A stretch of 64,000 nt of DNA, taken from the NCBI GenBank assembly GCA_963975575.1, contig CAXBHL010000001.1, positions 868,001 to 932,000 of the forward strand, written 5' to 3'. Shown here one piece after another: positions 54,398 to 63,050 of this stretch. Below the pieces are notes generated by a model that did no database searches, had not been told where the DNA came from, and worked only from the letters and a program-made list of their open reading frames with translations. The position numbers and the translations under genes are program-made. Every line of letters begins with the position of its first letter. The first letter of the stretch is position 1. The DNA comes from UBA6054 sp963975575. Its GTDB lineage: Bacteria > Planctomycetota > Phycisphaerae > Phycisphaerales > UBA1924.

Positions 54398-55123
54398 ATG
54401 ACCATCGCCCGCCGAGCCCTCCGCCTGATCCTGCTCGCCGCCCTGGCGTTCGCCATGCTCACGATCGCCGCCGTCGCCGCCAACGAACTCGCAGGTGGCT
54501 TCGCGATGACGTCCCGACTCTACAACTTCATGCATCGCGTCCCCTACGAACAGGGAGGCCAGGGCACCGAGTACGAAATCGCCCGCGTCTACGTCGTGCA
54601 CCATACCCGCCTGATCGGACCGCTTGACAACATCCGCTTCGCCGTCGGGTGGGAGGACGAACCCACAACGCTCGTTCGCTCGGGCCGTCCCGTAGGCGAC
54701 CCCGCCGCCACCATCGCGTCCATGCTCGACAGCCAATACCCCGCCATGCCGTCGGACATCCGCACCGCATGGGCCGCATCGATCGACGGCATGGTCCAAG
54801 CGGCCTTGCTCGACGGACCCGGCGCGGCGTTGGCCGCCGTGAATCAGGATCGAGACGGGACGACATTCTCATATCCCATCCCCGAGTCGGGCCTCCCGAT
54901 CCCGGAAGACATCTTCCGCCAGGGCCGCGTCGTGATCTACCCGCCCGGCCTCCGGGTTGGGGGAGGCAACCCGATCGGCTTTCTCATCCTCTGGGTGGTT
55001 GTAGCGAGTGTGCTGGCAGTCGTCACCAAGTTGGTCGCTGACGCATACCGCCAGCGAACATCGGCCGCGAAAACAGAGCAATCCGCAATGGTGGCGACGG
55101 CTCACCGGGTCCCTCCGGATTGA
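54398..55123 (+). CDS. Membrane protein of unknown function, two helices
   Basis: The 241-residue protein has an N-terminal hydrophobic segment (LRLILLAALAFAMLTIAAVA), a polar, probably extracytoplasmic domain of about 160 residues and a C-terminal helix (IGFLILWVVVASVLAVVTKL). No domain is recognised. It lies just after the uvrA terminator, with its own start at ATG 54398. Confidence 0.65.
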   Translation: MTIARRALRLILLAALAFAMLTIAAVAANELAGGFAMTSRLYNFMHRVPYEQGGQGTEYEIARVYVVHHTRLIGPLDNIRFAVGWEDEPTTLVRSGRPVGDPAATIASMLDSQYPAMPSDIRTAWAASIDGMVQAALLDGPGAALAAVNQDRDGTTFSYPIPESGLPIPEDIFRQGRVVIYPPGLRVGGGNPIGFLILWVVVASVLAVVTKLVADAYRQRTSAAKTEQSAMVATAHRVPPD

Positions 55124-55216
55124 GAACTCCTGACGCCGACCATTTCAGGGCTTCTAGACGCGTCCGACGAGCGGGAACCCTAGATCCCGGCACGACCCGT
55201 GTGGTACACTGACCAC

Positions 55217-55519
55217 ATGACTGTTGGCCAGATCATCGCCAGGCTGCAAGACGCTCTGCCAGCGCTCCGGAGCCGGTACGCCGTGGAAGAACTCGGCCTG
55301 TTCGGTTCAGCCGCACGCGGCTCCGACGACTCGGAGTCTGATCTTGATATCCTGGTCCGATTCCTGCCCGGTACGAGCGTGACGCTGTTCTCACTCTCGC
55401 GGCTCGCCTGCGACCTCGAGGACCTGCTCGGGCGTCGCGTCGATCTCGTGGAGGACCACAAGGGCCTCCGCCCCGAGTTCAGAGCCACCGTCAAGCGGGA
55501 CCTCATCCGTGTCGCATGA
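55217..55519 (+). CDS. MNT-type minimal nucleotidyltransferase
   Basis: The 100-residue protein has the nucleotidyltransferase motif LFGSAARGSDDSESDLDILVRF, with the GSxARG turn and the catalytic DxD (SDLDI). This class includes MntA antitoxins that AMPylate HEPN toxins, but no HEPN gene is found on either side. The next gene encodes an unrelated small protein. The function may be an orphan antitoxin or another modification. ATG 55217 is chosen; a GTG at 55199 would add six residues. Confidence 0.82.
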   Translation: MTVGQIIARLQDALPALRSRYAVEELGLFGSAARGSDDSESDLDILVRFLPGTSVTLFSLSRLACDLEDLLGRRVDLVEDHKGLRPEFRATVKRDLIRVA

Positions 55520-55602
55520 TCGGATAATACATTGCCAATGTGTGCGGCGATGAATGAATCAAGATGAATTGTTTGACTGAGTGATGGACTGTGAGGCATC
55601 CC

Positions 55603-56040
55603 ATGGATGAACCTATTTGGAGAGCAGATCGAGCCCTTATCGAGAAGCACTTCATCGAAAAGTTGCCAGTATTGGAGGGTCGCCAGACGCCATCAGGCAA
55701 CCCAGCGTTTACGGTGTTCGAGTTGCCGAGCAACGATCCTGATGCCGTGTTGTCGATCGAGTTTGACAGCGAGGAGATCACGGTCTTTTTCGACGCGTTC
55801 CACACGCACTTCGACGCATCGCATTATGTGGCAGCGAGCGACCTTGTGAAGTCAATCCTTGAGGAAAAAACCGCGATCTTGATTCGCGCTATCGACGGGC
55901 AGTGGGCGGGATCTCAAACTGTACAGGTGGACCAGCCGAGCGAGTGGGTCTCGATCGAGCCCAGAACCGGCGAATCCATCTGGGTGCGAGCGTGGTCAGG
56001 GTTGATCTTTGGCAAAGTCGGATTCTACGAAACGAAGTAA
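55603..56040 (+). CDS. Small protein of unknown function, lower GC
   Basis: From ATG 55603 the protein has 145 residues (GTG 55591 would add four). No signal peptide, membrane helix or recognised motif is seen; a mixed alpha/beta fold is likely (IEFDSEEITVFFDAFHTHFD). Its base composition is lower in GC than its neighbours, like the orphan genes at 17679 and 20364, so horizontal acquisition is possible. It is convergent with the next gene. Confidence 0.6.
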   Translation: MDEPIWRADRALIEKHFIEKLPVLEGRQTPSGNPAFTVFELPSNDPDAVLSIEFDSEEITVFFDAFHTHFDASHYVAASDLVKSILEEKTAILIRAIDGQWAGSQTVQVDQPSEWVSIEPRTGESIWVRAWSGLIFGKVGFYETK

Positions 56041-56066
56041 GCAACGCAGCGAACTGAATCAATGCA

Positions 56067-56765
56067 CTACCGCCCCATCCCCGCCACCGCCCCCGATCCA
56101 TACCACCCGTGCAGCGTCCACCGCTCCGCCTCCGGCAGCAATCCCTTCGCCGCCTCAACCCCCTCCGCATCCAGCCACACCAGCACCTGATCCCCGCCCT
56201 CTTCCCCCGCCCCGTGCAGCCGCCCGGCGATCAGCACGCCCTCGGCCGACTGAGCCTCTTCATACAGGGCCTCGTCGAACGGCGCCGTCGCCAGCACGTA
56301 CGACCGCCCCGACCACTCGTCCGGAACCTCCGGATCCGCCAGCCGCCGGGCCTCATCTTCCTTCTCCAGCCGCGGCAGTTCGACCAGCGGGGCGTCGGTC
56401 GTAAACAGGTGCCCTTCCAGCACGAACACGCCCAGCTTGGTGGTCGGGTCGGTCTCGGCGTGGGCCATGCCGCCGGGGAGGGTGGCCTCGTCGAAGATGA
56501 ACAACCCCCGGTGAGCGGGGTCGGACTTGGGTTCGCCCAGCGGCCCGGCGATCAGCAGCTCGCCCGCCTCCGCCAGCCGCTGCATGTTCGAGAAGTGCCC
56601 TGCGAACGCCTCCCGTTGGGCCTCCGGCGACAGATCCGTCGCCGGCCCGGTCTTGATGAAGACGAACACGTAGTCGCGTTCCGAAGAGTCCGGACGGACC
56701 GGCTCGGCGATCGCGGTCATCGACACGGCCAGCATCGCGACCGACAGCAGCAGGGAGGTTTGCAT
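56067..56765 (-). CDS. Exported YCII-related protein
   Basis: The 232-residue protein has a signal peptide (MQTSLLLSVAMLAVSMTAIA). Two dimeric alpha/beta barrel-type halves resemble the YCII domain: FVFIKTGPATDLS ... HFSNMQRLAEAGELLIAGPLG and YVLATAPFDEALYEEA. The first half, with the HFxxMQxLxExGxLxxAGPLG pattern, is the clearer one. YCII-like proteins include small dehydrogenases or chlorinating-enzyme relatives, but no function is certain. It diverges from the HIT gene by 48 bp. Confidence 0.75.
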   Translation of the reverse strand: MQTSLLLSVAMLAVSMTAIAEPVRPDSSERDYVFVFIKTGPATDLSPEAQREAFAGHFSNMQRLAEAGELLIAGPLGEPKSDPAHRGLFIFDEATLPGGMAHAETDPTTKLGVFVLEGHLFTTDAPLVELPRLEKEDEARRLADPEVPDEWSGRSYVLATAPFDEALYEEAQSAEGVLIAGRLHGAGEEGGDQVLVWLDAEGVEAAKGLLPEAERWTLHGWYGSGAVAGMGR

Positions 56766-56813
56766 GGCTCACGATACCGCCCGCGGCCAACCTCGGCTGC
56801 GTAGGCTCGCACC

Positions 56814-57272
56814 ATGACCATCCCCGGCCCCATCTCCAACCGCGTCGCCCGCATCGTCCGCGGCGAGGACCTCCAGCTCATCGCCCGCATGCCCAGCGGA
56901 TGGGCCATCCTCGCCAATCAGCAGCCCGACGCCATCAACGGCTGCTGCATGCTCCTGCCGGACCCGGTGGTCTCGTCCGTCAACGACCTCTCGTCCGAAC
57001 GCCGAGCCGCGTTCATGACCGATTTCGTGCGTCTCGGCGACGCCGTGCTGGCCGCGACGGGCGCCGAGCGGATCAACTACCTCATCCTCTGCAACCAGGT
57101 CCCCGAGCTGCACGGCCACGCCATCCCCCGTTTCGCCGCCGAGGACCCCGACAAACGCAAGCTCGGCCCTTTCGAGGCCTACGACTTCCCGAACGCCCGC
57201 AAGGCCGACGCGACCGGTCCGGACTCGGACCTGCTCCGGCGCCTGAAGGCGCATCTCGACCCACGGGCATGA
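56814..57272 (+). CDS. HIT-like protein
   Basis: The 152-residue protein matches the HIT (histidine triad) fold: NQVPELHGHAIPRF corresponds to HxHxH-x-x-PR, with H100 (nucleophile position) and H102 kept but the first His of the triad replaced by Glu (E98). HIT proteins hydrolyse or transfer nucleotides such as Ap4A. CxxP-type N-terminal zinc is not seen. Activity is likely but unproven because of the substitution. Confidence 0.75.
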   Translation: MTIPGPISNRVARIVRGEDLQLIARMPSGWAILANQQPDAINGCCMLLPDPVVSSVNDLSSERRAAFMTDFVRLGDAVLAATGAERINYLILCNQVPELHGHAIPRFAAEDPDKRKLGPFEAYDFPNARKADATGPDSDLLRRLKAHLDPRA

Positions 57273-57424
57273 CCGCCCGGCGTCGCGCGACGCGGCCGAA
57301 CGCAGGTCCGAATGCGCTCCCTCCACAACTCGGTCGGACGCATCTGCCGCGGGAACAATGGGCAAAAGCACCGTTGTCACGGGTCCCTGATGCGGATTTC
57401 GTTATCAACCGGTTAAGGAGCCCT

Positions 57425-57452
57425 TTCCACTCGGGTGTTCCTCCTGTACACT
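57425..57452 (+). promoter_or_regulatory. Possible sigma70-like promoter for the VTC operon
   Basis: TTCCAC (57425-57430) and TACACT (57447-57452) are 16 bp apart. Transcription would start near 57459, about 75 nt before the chosen GTG. The match is modest. Confidence 0.25.
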
Positions 57453-57533
57453 GGCCGATCCGACTCCGGGACACCCCGGAGTCCTCACTGGGTAGATCAC
57501 CCACAAAATCGACGCCCCCGAGCGAGCCAGCAC

Positions 57534-58400
57534 GTGCCCCGCACTTCGTATCTCCCAAACCGATTCGAACGCAAGTACGTCGTCCCCGAGTCGACGGCGG
57601 ACGAGATCCGGGCGCTTATCCGGCCCCACGTCCGCCCGGACGAGTTCCTCACTCCGGACCGTCCCGTGGGATACCCGGTCTACTCGCTCTACCTGGACAG
57701 CCCGCGCCTGGGTCTGTACACCGCGACCGCCTCGGGCGAGAAGAACCGTTTCAAACTGCGCATCCGCTTCTATGACGAGTCGGGCGACGGGCCGATCTTC
57801 GCCGAGATCAAGCGGCGCGTCGACAGCGTCATCATGAAACAGCGGGCCGGAGTCCGGCGCGAGCGGCTGGGCGACCTCCTCCGGGGCGTGGTCCCGCCCC
57901 GTCACGAGCTGCTCAACGCCACGAGCGAGTTCGCCGAGGTCGACGAGTTCTGCCTTCTCACGCGTGCGCTCGCGGCCGTTCCGACGCTGATCGTTGGGTA
58001 CGACCGCGAGGCCTATTTGGACACGCGGACGGGCACCTGCCGCGTTACGTTCGACCGCAACCTCCGGGCGAGGCCGTTCGACCCGGCGCGCGGGCTGACG
58101 ACCGACCTCCCAGCCGCACGCCACCAGGACCCGGGCGTCATCCTCGAGATGAAGTACGTCGACCGGCTGCCGCAATGGATGCAGGCTGTGATCCTTCGCT
58201 TCGGGCTGCAGCGTCAGTCGGTGCCCAAGTACGGCTGGTCGGTCGAGTCGCTGGGCGAGGTCGTGGTGCGCCGGTACGCGCTGGCCGGCATCGCGGGCGG
58301 CGGCGATCGGCCTGCCCCCGGCGGGATCGTCGTGACCTCGCCCCTGTCGGGCTGGAAGCGTGGAGGCCCGTTCCGCCGCGCAGGGGGCGCCGTGTCATGA
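57534..58400 (+). CDS. VTC-domain protein (polyphosphate polymerase family)
   Basis: The 288-residue protein has the VTC tunnel-fold motifs: NRFERKYVVP, YPVYSLYLDSP, KLRIRFYDES, FAEIKRRVDSVIMKQR, then VGYDREAYL, CRVTFDRNLRA and ILEMKYVDRLPQWM. VTC domains polymerise polyphosphate or act as triphosphate-binding partners. The start is taken as GTG 57534 (VPRTSYLPNRFERKY), where family similarity begins; the frame is open further upstream. The stop overlaps the DUF4956 gene (ATGA). Confidence 0.88.
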   Translation: MPRTSYLPNRFERKYVVPESTADEIRALIRPHVRPDEFLTPDRPVGYPVYSLYLDSPRLGLYTATASGEKNRFKLRIRFYDESGDGPIFAEIKRRVDSVIMKQRAGVRRERLGDLLRGVVPPRHELLNATSEFAEVDEFCLLTRALAAVPTLIVGYDREAYLDTRTGTCRVTFDRNLRARPFDPARGLTTDLPAARHQDPGVILEMKYVDRLPQWMQAVILRFGLQRQSVPKYGWSVESLGEVVVRRYALAGIAGGGDRPAPGGIVVTSPLSGWKRGGPFRRAGGAVS

Positions 58401-59095
58401 CAGGCCTGGAGGGCATCGGACGACTGTTCACCGACGAGTGGGCCGCCACGCCGGGCGGCTTCGACTCGGTGCTGCTGATCATCCTCATGGCGTTCTGCCT
58501 TGGGCACCTGATCGCGTTCGTCTACATGTGGACGCACAGCGGCCTGAGTTACTCACGCAACTTCACCATCGCGATGGTGGTCATCCCGACCATCGTCTCG
58601 CTGGTGATGCTGGTGATGATCGACAACATTGTCGTGGCTTTCGGCCTGTTCGCGGTCTTTGCCATCGTCCGCTTCCGCAACGTCATCAAGGACACGCGCG
58701 ACACCAGCTTCGTGCTCTGGGCGATCCTCACCGGTTTGTCGGTCGGGACCATGAAGTTCTCCCTGGCGGTGATCGGCTGCGCCGCGCTGGCGGCGATTTT
58801 TTTGTACCTCCACGCCGTCTCGTTCGGAAACCGCGTTCGGTTCGACACGATGCTCTCGCTGCAGTGGGACGGCCCTTCGGACCGGGCGGGGCTCATCCGG
58901 GAACTGATCGAACGCCACGCCGTCCGGGCCGAGCTGACGAGCCAGCGCGGCGTCGAGGGTGCCCCCATCGACGCGACCTACCACCTGCTGCTCCGCGATC
59001 CCGCCCGCGGCCCGGACCTGATCACCGACCTGCGCGCCCTCGCGGGCGTCCGCGAGGCGACCATCTACAAACGCCAGGACGAAACCGAGATCTGA
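58397..59095 (+). CDS. DUF4956 membrane protein
   Basis: The 232-residue protein has four or five hydrophobic segments (about 25-45, 56-76, 76-92 and 109-141, plus a re-entrant region) and a soluble C-terminal domain. VAFGLFAVFAIVRFRNVIKDT and FVLWAILTGLSVGT are DUF4956 signatures. DUF4956 genes commonly neighbour VTC-domain genes, as here, which suggests a joint envelope or polyphosphate function. The start overlaps the VTC gene by ATGA. Function is not established. Confidence 0.85.
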   Translation: MTGLEGIGRLFTDEWAATPGGFDSVLLIILMAFCLGHLIAFVYMWTHSGLSYSRNFTIAMVVIPTIVSLVMLVMIDNIVVAFGLFAVFAIVRFRNVIKDTRDTSFVLWAILTGLSVGTMKFSLAVIGCAALAAIFLYLHAVSFGNRVRFDTMLSLQWDGPSDRAGLIRELIERHAVRAELTSQRGVEGAPIDATYHLLLRDPARGPDLITDLRALAGVREATIYKRQDETEI

Positions 59096-59140
59096 ACCCG
59101 CCGACCTCTTCCCCGCGCCCCGCACCGAGTAGTTCCGCAC

Positions 59141-60280
59141 ATGGCCACGACCGTCCGCACCCCGCTCTCCGTCCGACTCCGCCGCCTCTGCGAGCGGGCC
59201 GGGCCTGCGTTGGTCCTCCTCGCGGCCGTACCCATGACCCTGTGGATGTGGCATCGCCACGCCGGGGTGGTGGGGGGCGTCGGCGAGGCCGTTGCCGTCA
59301 GGGTCGACATCGCGGCCCCGGCCGACGGCATGCTCGTGGCCATCGCGAGCGTCGGTCCGGAGCCGTTCGACACCGTCCTGGCCGGCCAGACTCTCTTCAG
59401 GCTCGACGATGCACCCCTCGCCGCATCGCTCAACACGCTGCGTGCCACGATCGCCGTCACCCGTGCCGAACTGGAGGCCGAGACCGCCCGGTGGCGGCAG
59501 GACCGCCAGAGCGAGGAGCGATCCCAGGAGATCGCCCGCCAGCGCCTCGCCATCGAGGTCCAAGACACTCGGCTCGACCTGCTCGACCGCCGCACCGCCA
59601 TCGAGTTCGACACCATCGAACTCCGCCGCGTCGAACAGTCCATCGTCGCGCTCGAACAGATGTTCGACCAACGCGTCGAGCCGGAGTTCACGCTGAATCA
59701 GGAGCGGCTGCGACGCGATGCGCTGGCCGCCAGCATCGAGTCCCAGCGCGCCGCGTTCGACGACGCGCAGGCGCAGCACCGGGAGGCCGTCGCCCGCCTG
59801 GCCGCGGTGCCGGGCGCGGTCGCCGATGACCTGGAGGCCCTGCTCGCTCCGATCCGGGCGGCCGTGCTGGTTCACGAGGCCCAGATCGCCGAACTCGAAG
59901 TCCAGGCCCGGCTGCTCCGCATCACGGCGCCCTTCGACGGCGTCGTGACGGCCGTGCACGCGCGCCCGGGCCAGGCCACCACATCCGGTGCATCGCTCCT
60001 GTCGCTCGCCTCGGAGCACGCCGACGCGATCGTCACCTACGTCCGCGAGAGCAACCCGGCGGACCTGGAAGTCGGCGGCCTGGTCGAACTCCGGCCGGTC
60101 CGCACCCGGGGGGGAGCGGTGACCGCCACGATCCGGAAGGTCGGCGCCCAGGTCGAGCCGGTCCCGGAGCATCAACGGGCCGATCCGACGCGTCTCGAGT
60201 GGGGACTGCCGGTCCTCATCGCCCGCCCGCCCGATCTGAACGTGCGCCCGGGCGAACTCGTCCGCGTGCGATTCAGGTGA
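59141..60280 (+). CDS. HlyD/membrane-fusion-type periplasmic adaptor
   Basis: The 379-residue protein has an N-terminal membrane helix (about 19-35), a lipoyl/barrel-sandwich half (VDIAAPADGMLVAIASV), a long coiled-coil hairpin (about 100-240, ATIAVTRAELEAETARWR; AQAQHREAVARLAAV) and the second barrel half (ITAPFDGVVTAVHARPGQAT). It would link an inner-membrane pump to outer parts. No pump or ATPase gene is adjacent. It follows DUF4956 by 45 bp and ends at a terminator, so the three genes form a unit. Confidence 0.87.
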   Translation: MATTVRTPLSVRLRRLCERAGPALVLLAAVPMTLWMWHRHAGVVGGVGEAVAVRVDIAAPADGMLVAIASVGPEPFDTVLAGQTLFRLDDAPLAASLNTLRATIAVTRAELEAETARWRQDRQSEERSQEIARQRLAIEVQDTRLDLLDRRTAIEFDTIELRRVEQSIVALEQMFDQRVEPEFTLNQERLRRDALAASIESQRAAFDDAQAQHREAVARLAAVPGAVADDLEALLAPIRAAVLVHEAQIAELEVQARLLRITAPFDGVVTAVHARPGQATTSGASLLSLASEHADAIVTYVRESNPADLEVGGLVELRPVRTRGGAVTATIRKVGAQVEPVPEHQRADPTRLEWGLPVLIARPPDLNVRPGELVRVRFR

Positions 60281-60460
60281 AATACTCAGTATCGGCCGCA
60301 GATCCCGGGAGCCGTCTCGACGCAGGGTGCGAAATCGTCCGTTCTCCCTGAAACCTCCGTGACCGGAACAGACGGGAACCGCTCCATCGGCGGGACCGCG
60401 CACGCACAGCGGCCCCGGAACACACGCCCGCGCTCCTTGTGGGGCCACGGATCTGGAGAG

Positions 60461-60497
60461 GGGCCGGGTTGCCGATGAGGCAGCCCGGCCCTTCTTC
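60461..60497 (+). terminator. Intrinsic terminator after the HlyD-like gene
   Basis: A 13-bp stem (60461-60473 with 60479-60491, one G-U pair) with the loop GATGA is followed by TTCTTC. Confidence 0.8.
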
Positions 60498-60522
60498 GTG
60501 CGCACGGATCGGACTGTCCATC

Positions 60523-60557
60523 AAAAACGCCCGCCCGAGCGATCGGCTCGGGCGGGC
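60523..60557 (-). terminator. Intrinsic terminator after the PEP-CTERM-like gene
   Basis: A perfect 11-bp stem (60529-60539 with 60547-60557) with a 7-nt loop is followed on the minus strand by GTTTTTG. Confidence 0.88.
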
Positions 60558-60623
60558 ACCGTCAGAGAGAAGGAGACGGTCGGGTCCGCCGTCCGGCGGT
60601 GAGGAAGGAGAAACGGGTCCGGA

Positions 60624-61319
60624 TCAGCGCCGGCGCCGGGCCATCACGCCGCCGAGGCCGAGCAGCGCGAGCGTGCCGGGGGCGGGGACGGAGTTGATGG
60701 TCAGGTTGTCGACCAGGATGCGCGGGCCGGAGTAATCGTTGCCGAGCGTGGCGTACAGACGCAGCGAGTCGAAGCTCACGCCGCCAACGCTCAGGGTCGC
60801 GAAGGCGATGTTGTCCCGGCCGCCGAGATCGGAGATCACGAACGAGTCCGAAGCGACCACGCTGCCGCCGCTGTAGGCGTCGAGGTGGTACACGATGCCG
60901 CCCCACGGGCCGTTCTCGTAGTACGCCATCTCGAGCGAGGCGAAGTCGGCGACCTCGTCCAGGTCCATCGTCACGGTGGACAGCGCGCCCAGCGAGACGT
61001 TGTCGCCCGTGATGTAGGCCGAGCCGAACGTCAGCGCGTTGTTGGCGCTGCCGAAGGACGGGAAGTCGTTGTAGAGCAGCGTGGCGTTCTCGACGATCAC
61101 CTGGTTGCCCAGGCCGTTGATGCCCCCGCCCGGCTCGAAGGTGTTGCCGTCGGGGAACACGCCGTGGACGTTGTTGACGCTGTGGTAGGTCACGCCGTTG
61201 TAGGAGAACGACTCGCCGTAGAAGTTCTCGGTCAGGTCGTCGTAGGTGCTCACGCTCGTCTGGGCGAGGGCGGGGGCGACGGCCGCGGCGGCCAACAGTG
61301 CTGCAATCGTGCTTCTCAT
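60624..61319 (-). CDS. Secreted protein with PEP-CTERM-like tail
   Basis: The 231-residue protein has a signal peptide (MRSTIAALLAAAAVAPALA). The body is beta-rich (NFYGESFSYNGVTYHSVNNV; GGVSFDSLRLYATLGNDY). It ends in the classic planctomycete tail VPAPGTLALLGLGG ... ARRRR, which probably serves as a sorting or anchor signal. It is the clearest of the three such proteins in the window. A strong terminator follows. Confidence 0.85.
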   Translation of the reverse strand: MRSTIAALLAAAAVAPALAQTSVSTYDDLTENFYGESFSYNGVTYHSVNNVHGVFPDGNTFEPGGGINGLGNQVIVENATLLYNDFPSFGSANNALTFGSAYITGDNVSLGALSTVTMDLDEVADFASLEMAYYENGPWGGIVYHLDAYSGGSVVASDSFVISDLGGRDNIAFATLSVGGVSFDSLRLYATLGNDYSGPRILVDNLTINSVPAPGTLALLGLGGVMARRRR

Positions 61320-61379
61320 CTCGGATCTCCTGGTGCTGGCCGCGGCGGGTCCGTCGCGGCGGGTGAAAGAAAACGGTTC

Positions 61380-62639
61380 TTACTCGTACGCTCCTCCGCC
61401 GAACGCGCCGGTGTCAAGCAGCGGGTGGCGGATCATCACGGTCGTCGGAAGCGGCGGATACTCCATCCGCACGCGGAACAGCTCGTAGTCGTCCGGGTCG
61501 ATGCCGATGGAGGCGCAGACCGAGGCGCTCAGGTCGGCGTAGCCCGGGATGTCCGGCGTGTGCGCCAGCCCGAGCCCCCGCCCCAGTCTGGAGACCTTCG
61601 CCGACGTCTCCAGCGCATCGCGGTCGTCGAAGCTGATGTTCGAGGCCAGGTCGCTGAACACCCGCAGGTCGCGCTCGACCGGGCCGAACAGCCCCGCCCG
61701 CACCAGCAGGTCGAAGTGCAGCACCTCCGCCGGCGTGCGCACGGCCGCACCGAAGTGGGCCACGCGGTCCTGCTCGGTCGCGTGCACCGCGCCGATGTTG
61801 CGGATGATCTCCCCCGTCACCAGCGTGCGCTCGCCAGATTGCCCCACCGGCCCGGCCGCGAACTCGTCGTGCACCACGCCGTCGGGTGTCCGGCGACGCT
61901 CCAGCGCGGGCATCGGATCCGAGCAGAACGCCGGCATCACCGGCACACCCGCGTGCTCGCCCGCGGCCCGCGGGTCCAGCGGCATCCGATCGAGCGATTG
62001 CGCCGTGCGGGCCTGGTCATCCGCCACCACCGACTGGCCCACGATCCAACGCACCCCCGGGCGCGTCTGGCGGAAGCCGATCAGCCCCCGCACCTGCACC
62101 GCGTGGAAGTGGTGGGGGATGTCGTCGGAGGGCATCAGCACGCAGATCGCCATCAGCGTGCGGCAGTGCGCCCCCAGGGTGTAGCTGTTGCCCAGGAACG
62201 CCTGCTGACGCCACTTGGCGTCCGACGCCTCGTCCGCGTCCGCGCCGCACGACTCGAGCAGCATCTCGAACTCGGCCCGGCTCGACGCGTGCGTCTCGGC
62301 CAGCGTCTCGAACATCAGCCCCGCCTGGCGGGCCGACTCGACCAGGTCCGCTGGCACGCCCGCGTCGGCCGCGGCCTTGAACCACACCTGCAGGCTCTTG
62401 GACGCGGGCATGTGCCGGGCCGCCGCGAACGGGTCATCGGCGTAGGCGACCTTGGCCACCTGCCACGCCAGCTTGCGGTGGATCCCGAAGGCGTCCGCCA
62501 CCGAGGTGACCGCCTTGGACCCCGGGCATTTCAGCTCGATGATCCGCGAGAACGAGTCCCGCACGCGGGACACCGCGTCGACCGTGTCCTTCTGGAACCC
62601 GGCGGGGCGGCGGTCGGTCTCGGCGGCGGAGGGCGTCAC
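61380..62639 (-). CDS. Conserved-looking protein of unknown function with possible N-terminal HTH
   Basis: About 419 residues if the GTG at 62639 (VTPSAAETDRRP) is the start; the frame remains open upstream to 62708 but only TTG is available. The segment VTSVADAFGIHRKLAWQVAKVA near residues 40-60 has the shape of a helix-turn-helix. The rest (residues 60-419) is mixed alpha/beta and soluble with no recognised catalytic motif. It lies 60 bp upstream of the PEP-CTERM-like gene on the same strand. A regulator is possible but not shown. Confidence 0.7.
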   Translation of the reverse strand: MTPSAAETDRRPAGFQKDTVDAVSRVRDSFSRIIELKCPGSKAVTSVADAFGIHRKLAWQVAKVAYADDPFAAARHMPASKSLQVWFKAAADAGVPADLVESARQAGLMFETLAETHASSRAEFEMLLESCGADADEASDAKWRQQAFLGNSYTLGAHCRTLMAICVLMPSDDIPHHFHAVQVRGLIGFRQTRPGVRWIVGQSVVADDQARTAQSLDRMPLDPRAAGEHAGVPVMPAFCSDPMPALERRRTPDGVVHDEFAAGPVGQSGERTLVTGEIIRNIGAVHATEQDRVAHFGAAVRTPAEVLHFDLLVRAGLFGPVERDLRVFSDLASNISFDDRDALETSAKVSRLGRGLGLAHTPDIPGYADLSASVCASIGIDPDDYELFRVRMEYPPLPTTVMIRHPLLDTGAFGGGAYE

Positions 62640-62765
62640 GCCGGCGAGCGTACCACAACGCCGCCCGTTCCAAACACCGTTTCTGAAACAAAGCCGGAAA
62701 TTGTGCAAATCATGCGAAGAGGCTCCTCGAATGGGGCAAACGACGAACTTCTCGGTCCCTCCGCC

Positions 62766-63050
62766 TCAGCCCATCCCCATCAGCACATCGTCGATCTCCG
62801 GCACCCACCGCCGGGCCCGGGCCGCGTCGAACCGAGCGGGCAGGGCGTCGACGCGGGCCGCGAGGATGGACAGGATCCGCTCGGCCAGCCTGGACGGGGG
62901 CGTGCCGCCGCCGGTCCAGTGGTCGTGATCGACCCAGGACAGGGTCATCTCGTGCTCGGTCGGTTCGGTGCCGGGTCGTTCGAGGCTCAGGCGGAACGAC
63001 CAGCCGTTGGGGGTCTCTCGTTCCTCCAGCACCCGGGCCGCCGCGTTCAC
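62766..63050 (-). CDS. Small protein of unknown function in the uvrB unit
   Basis: The 94-residue protein begins at GTG 63050, whose GTGA overlaps the stop of the preceding small membrane protein. The sequence (RLSLERPGTEPTEHEMTLSW ... RLAERILSILAARVD) looks soluble, with a beta half and a helical half. No family is recognised. The coupling to its neighbour is the best evidence that it is real. Confidence 0.65.
   Translation of the reverse strand: MNAAARVLEERETPNGWSFRLSLERPGTEPTEHEMTLSWVDHDHWTGGGTPPSRLAERILSILAARVDALPARFDAARARRWVPEIDDVLMGMG

Larger units (their letters stand above)
60281..60623. other. 343-bp gap holding two opposed terminators
   Basis: No gene is supported. It contains the plus-strand terminator at 60461-60497 and the minus-strand terminator at 60523-60557. 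The first 180 bp show nothing notable. Confidence 0.6.
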
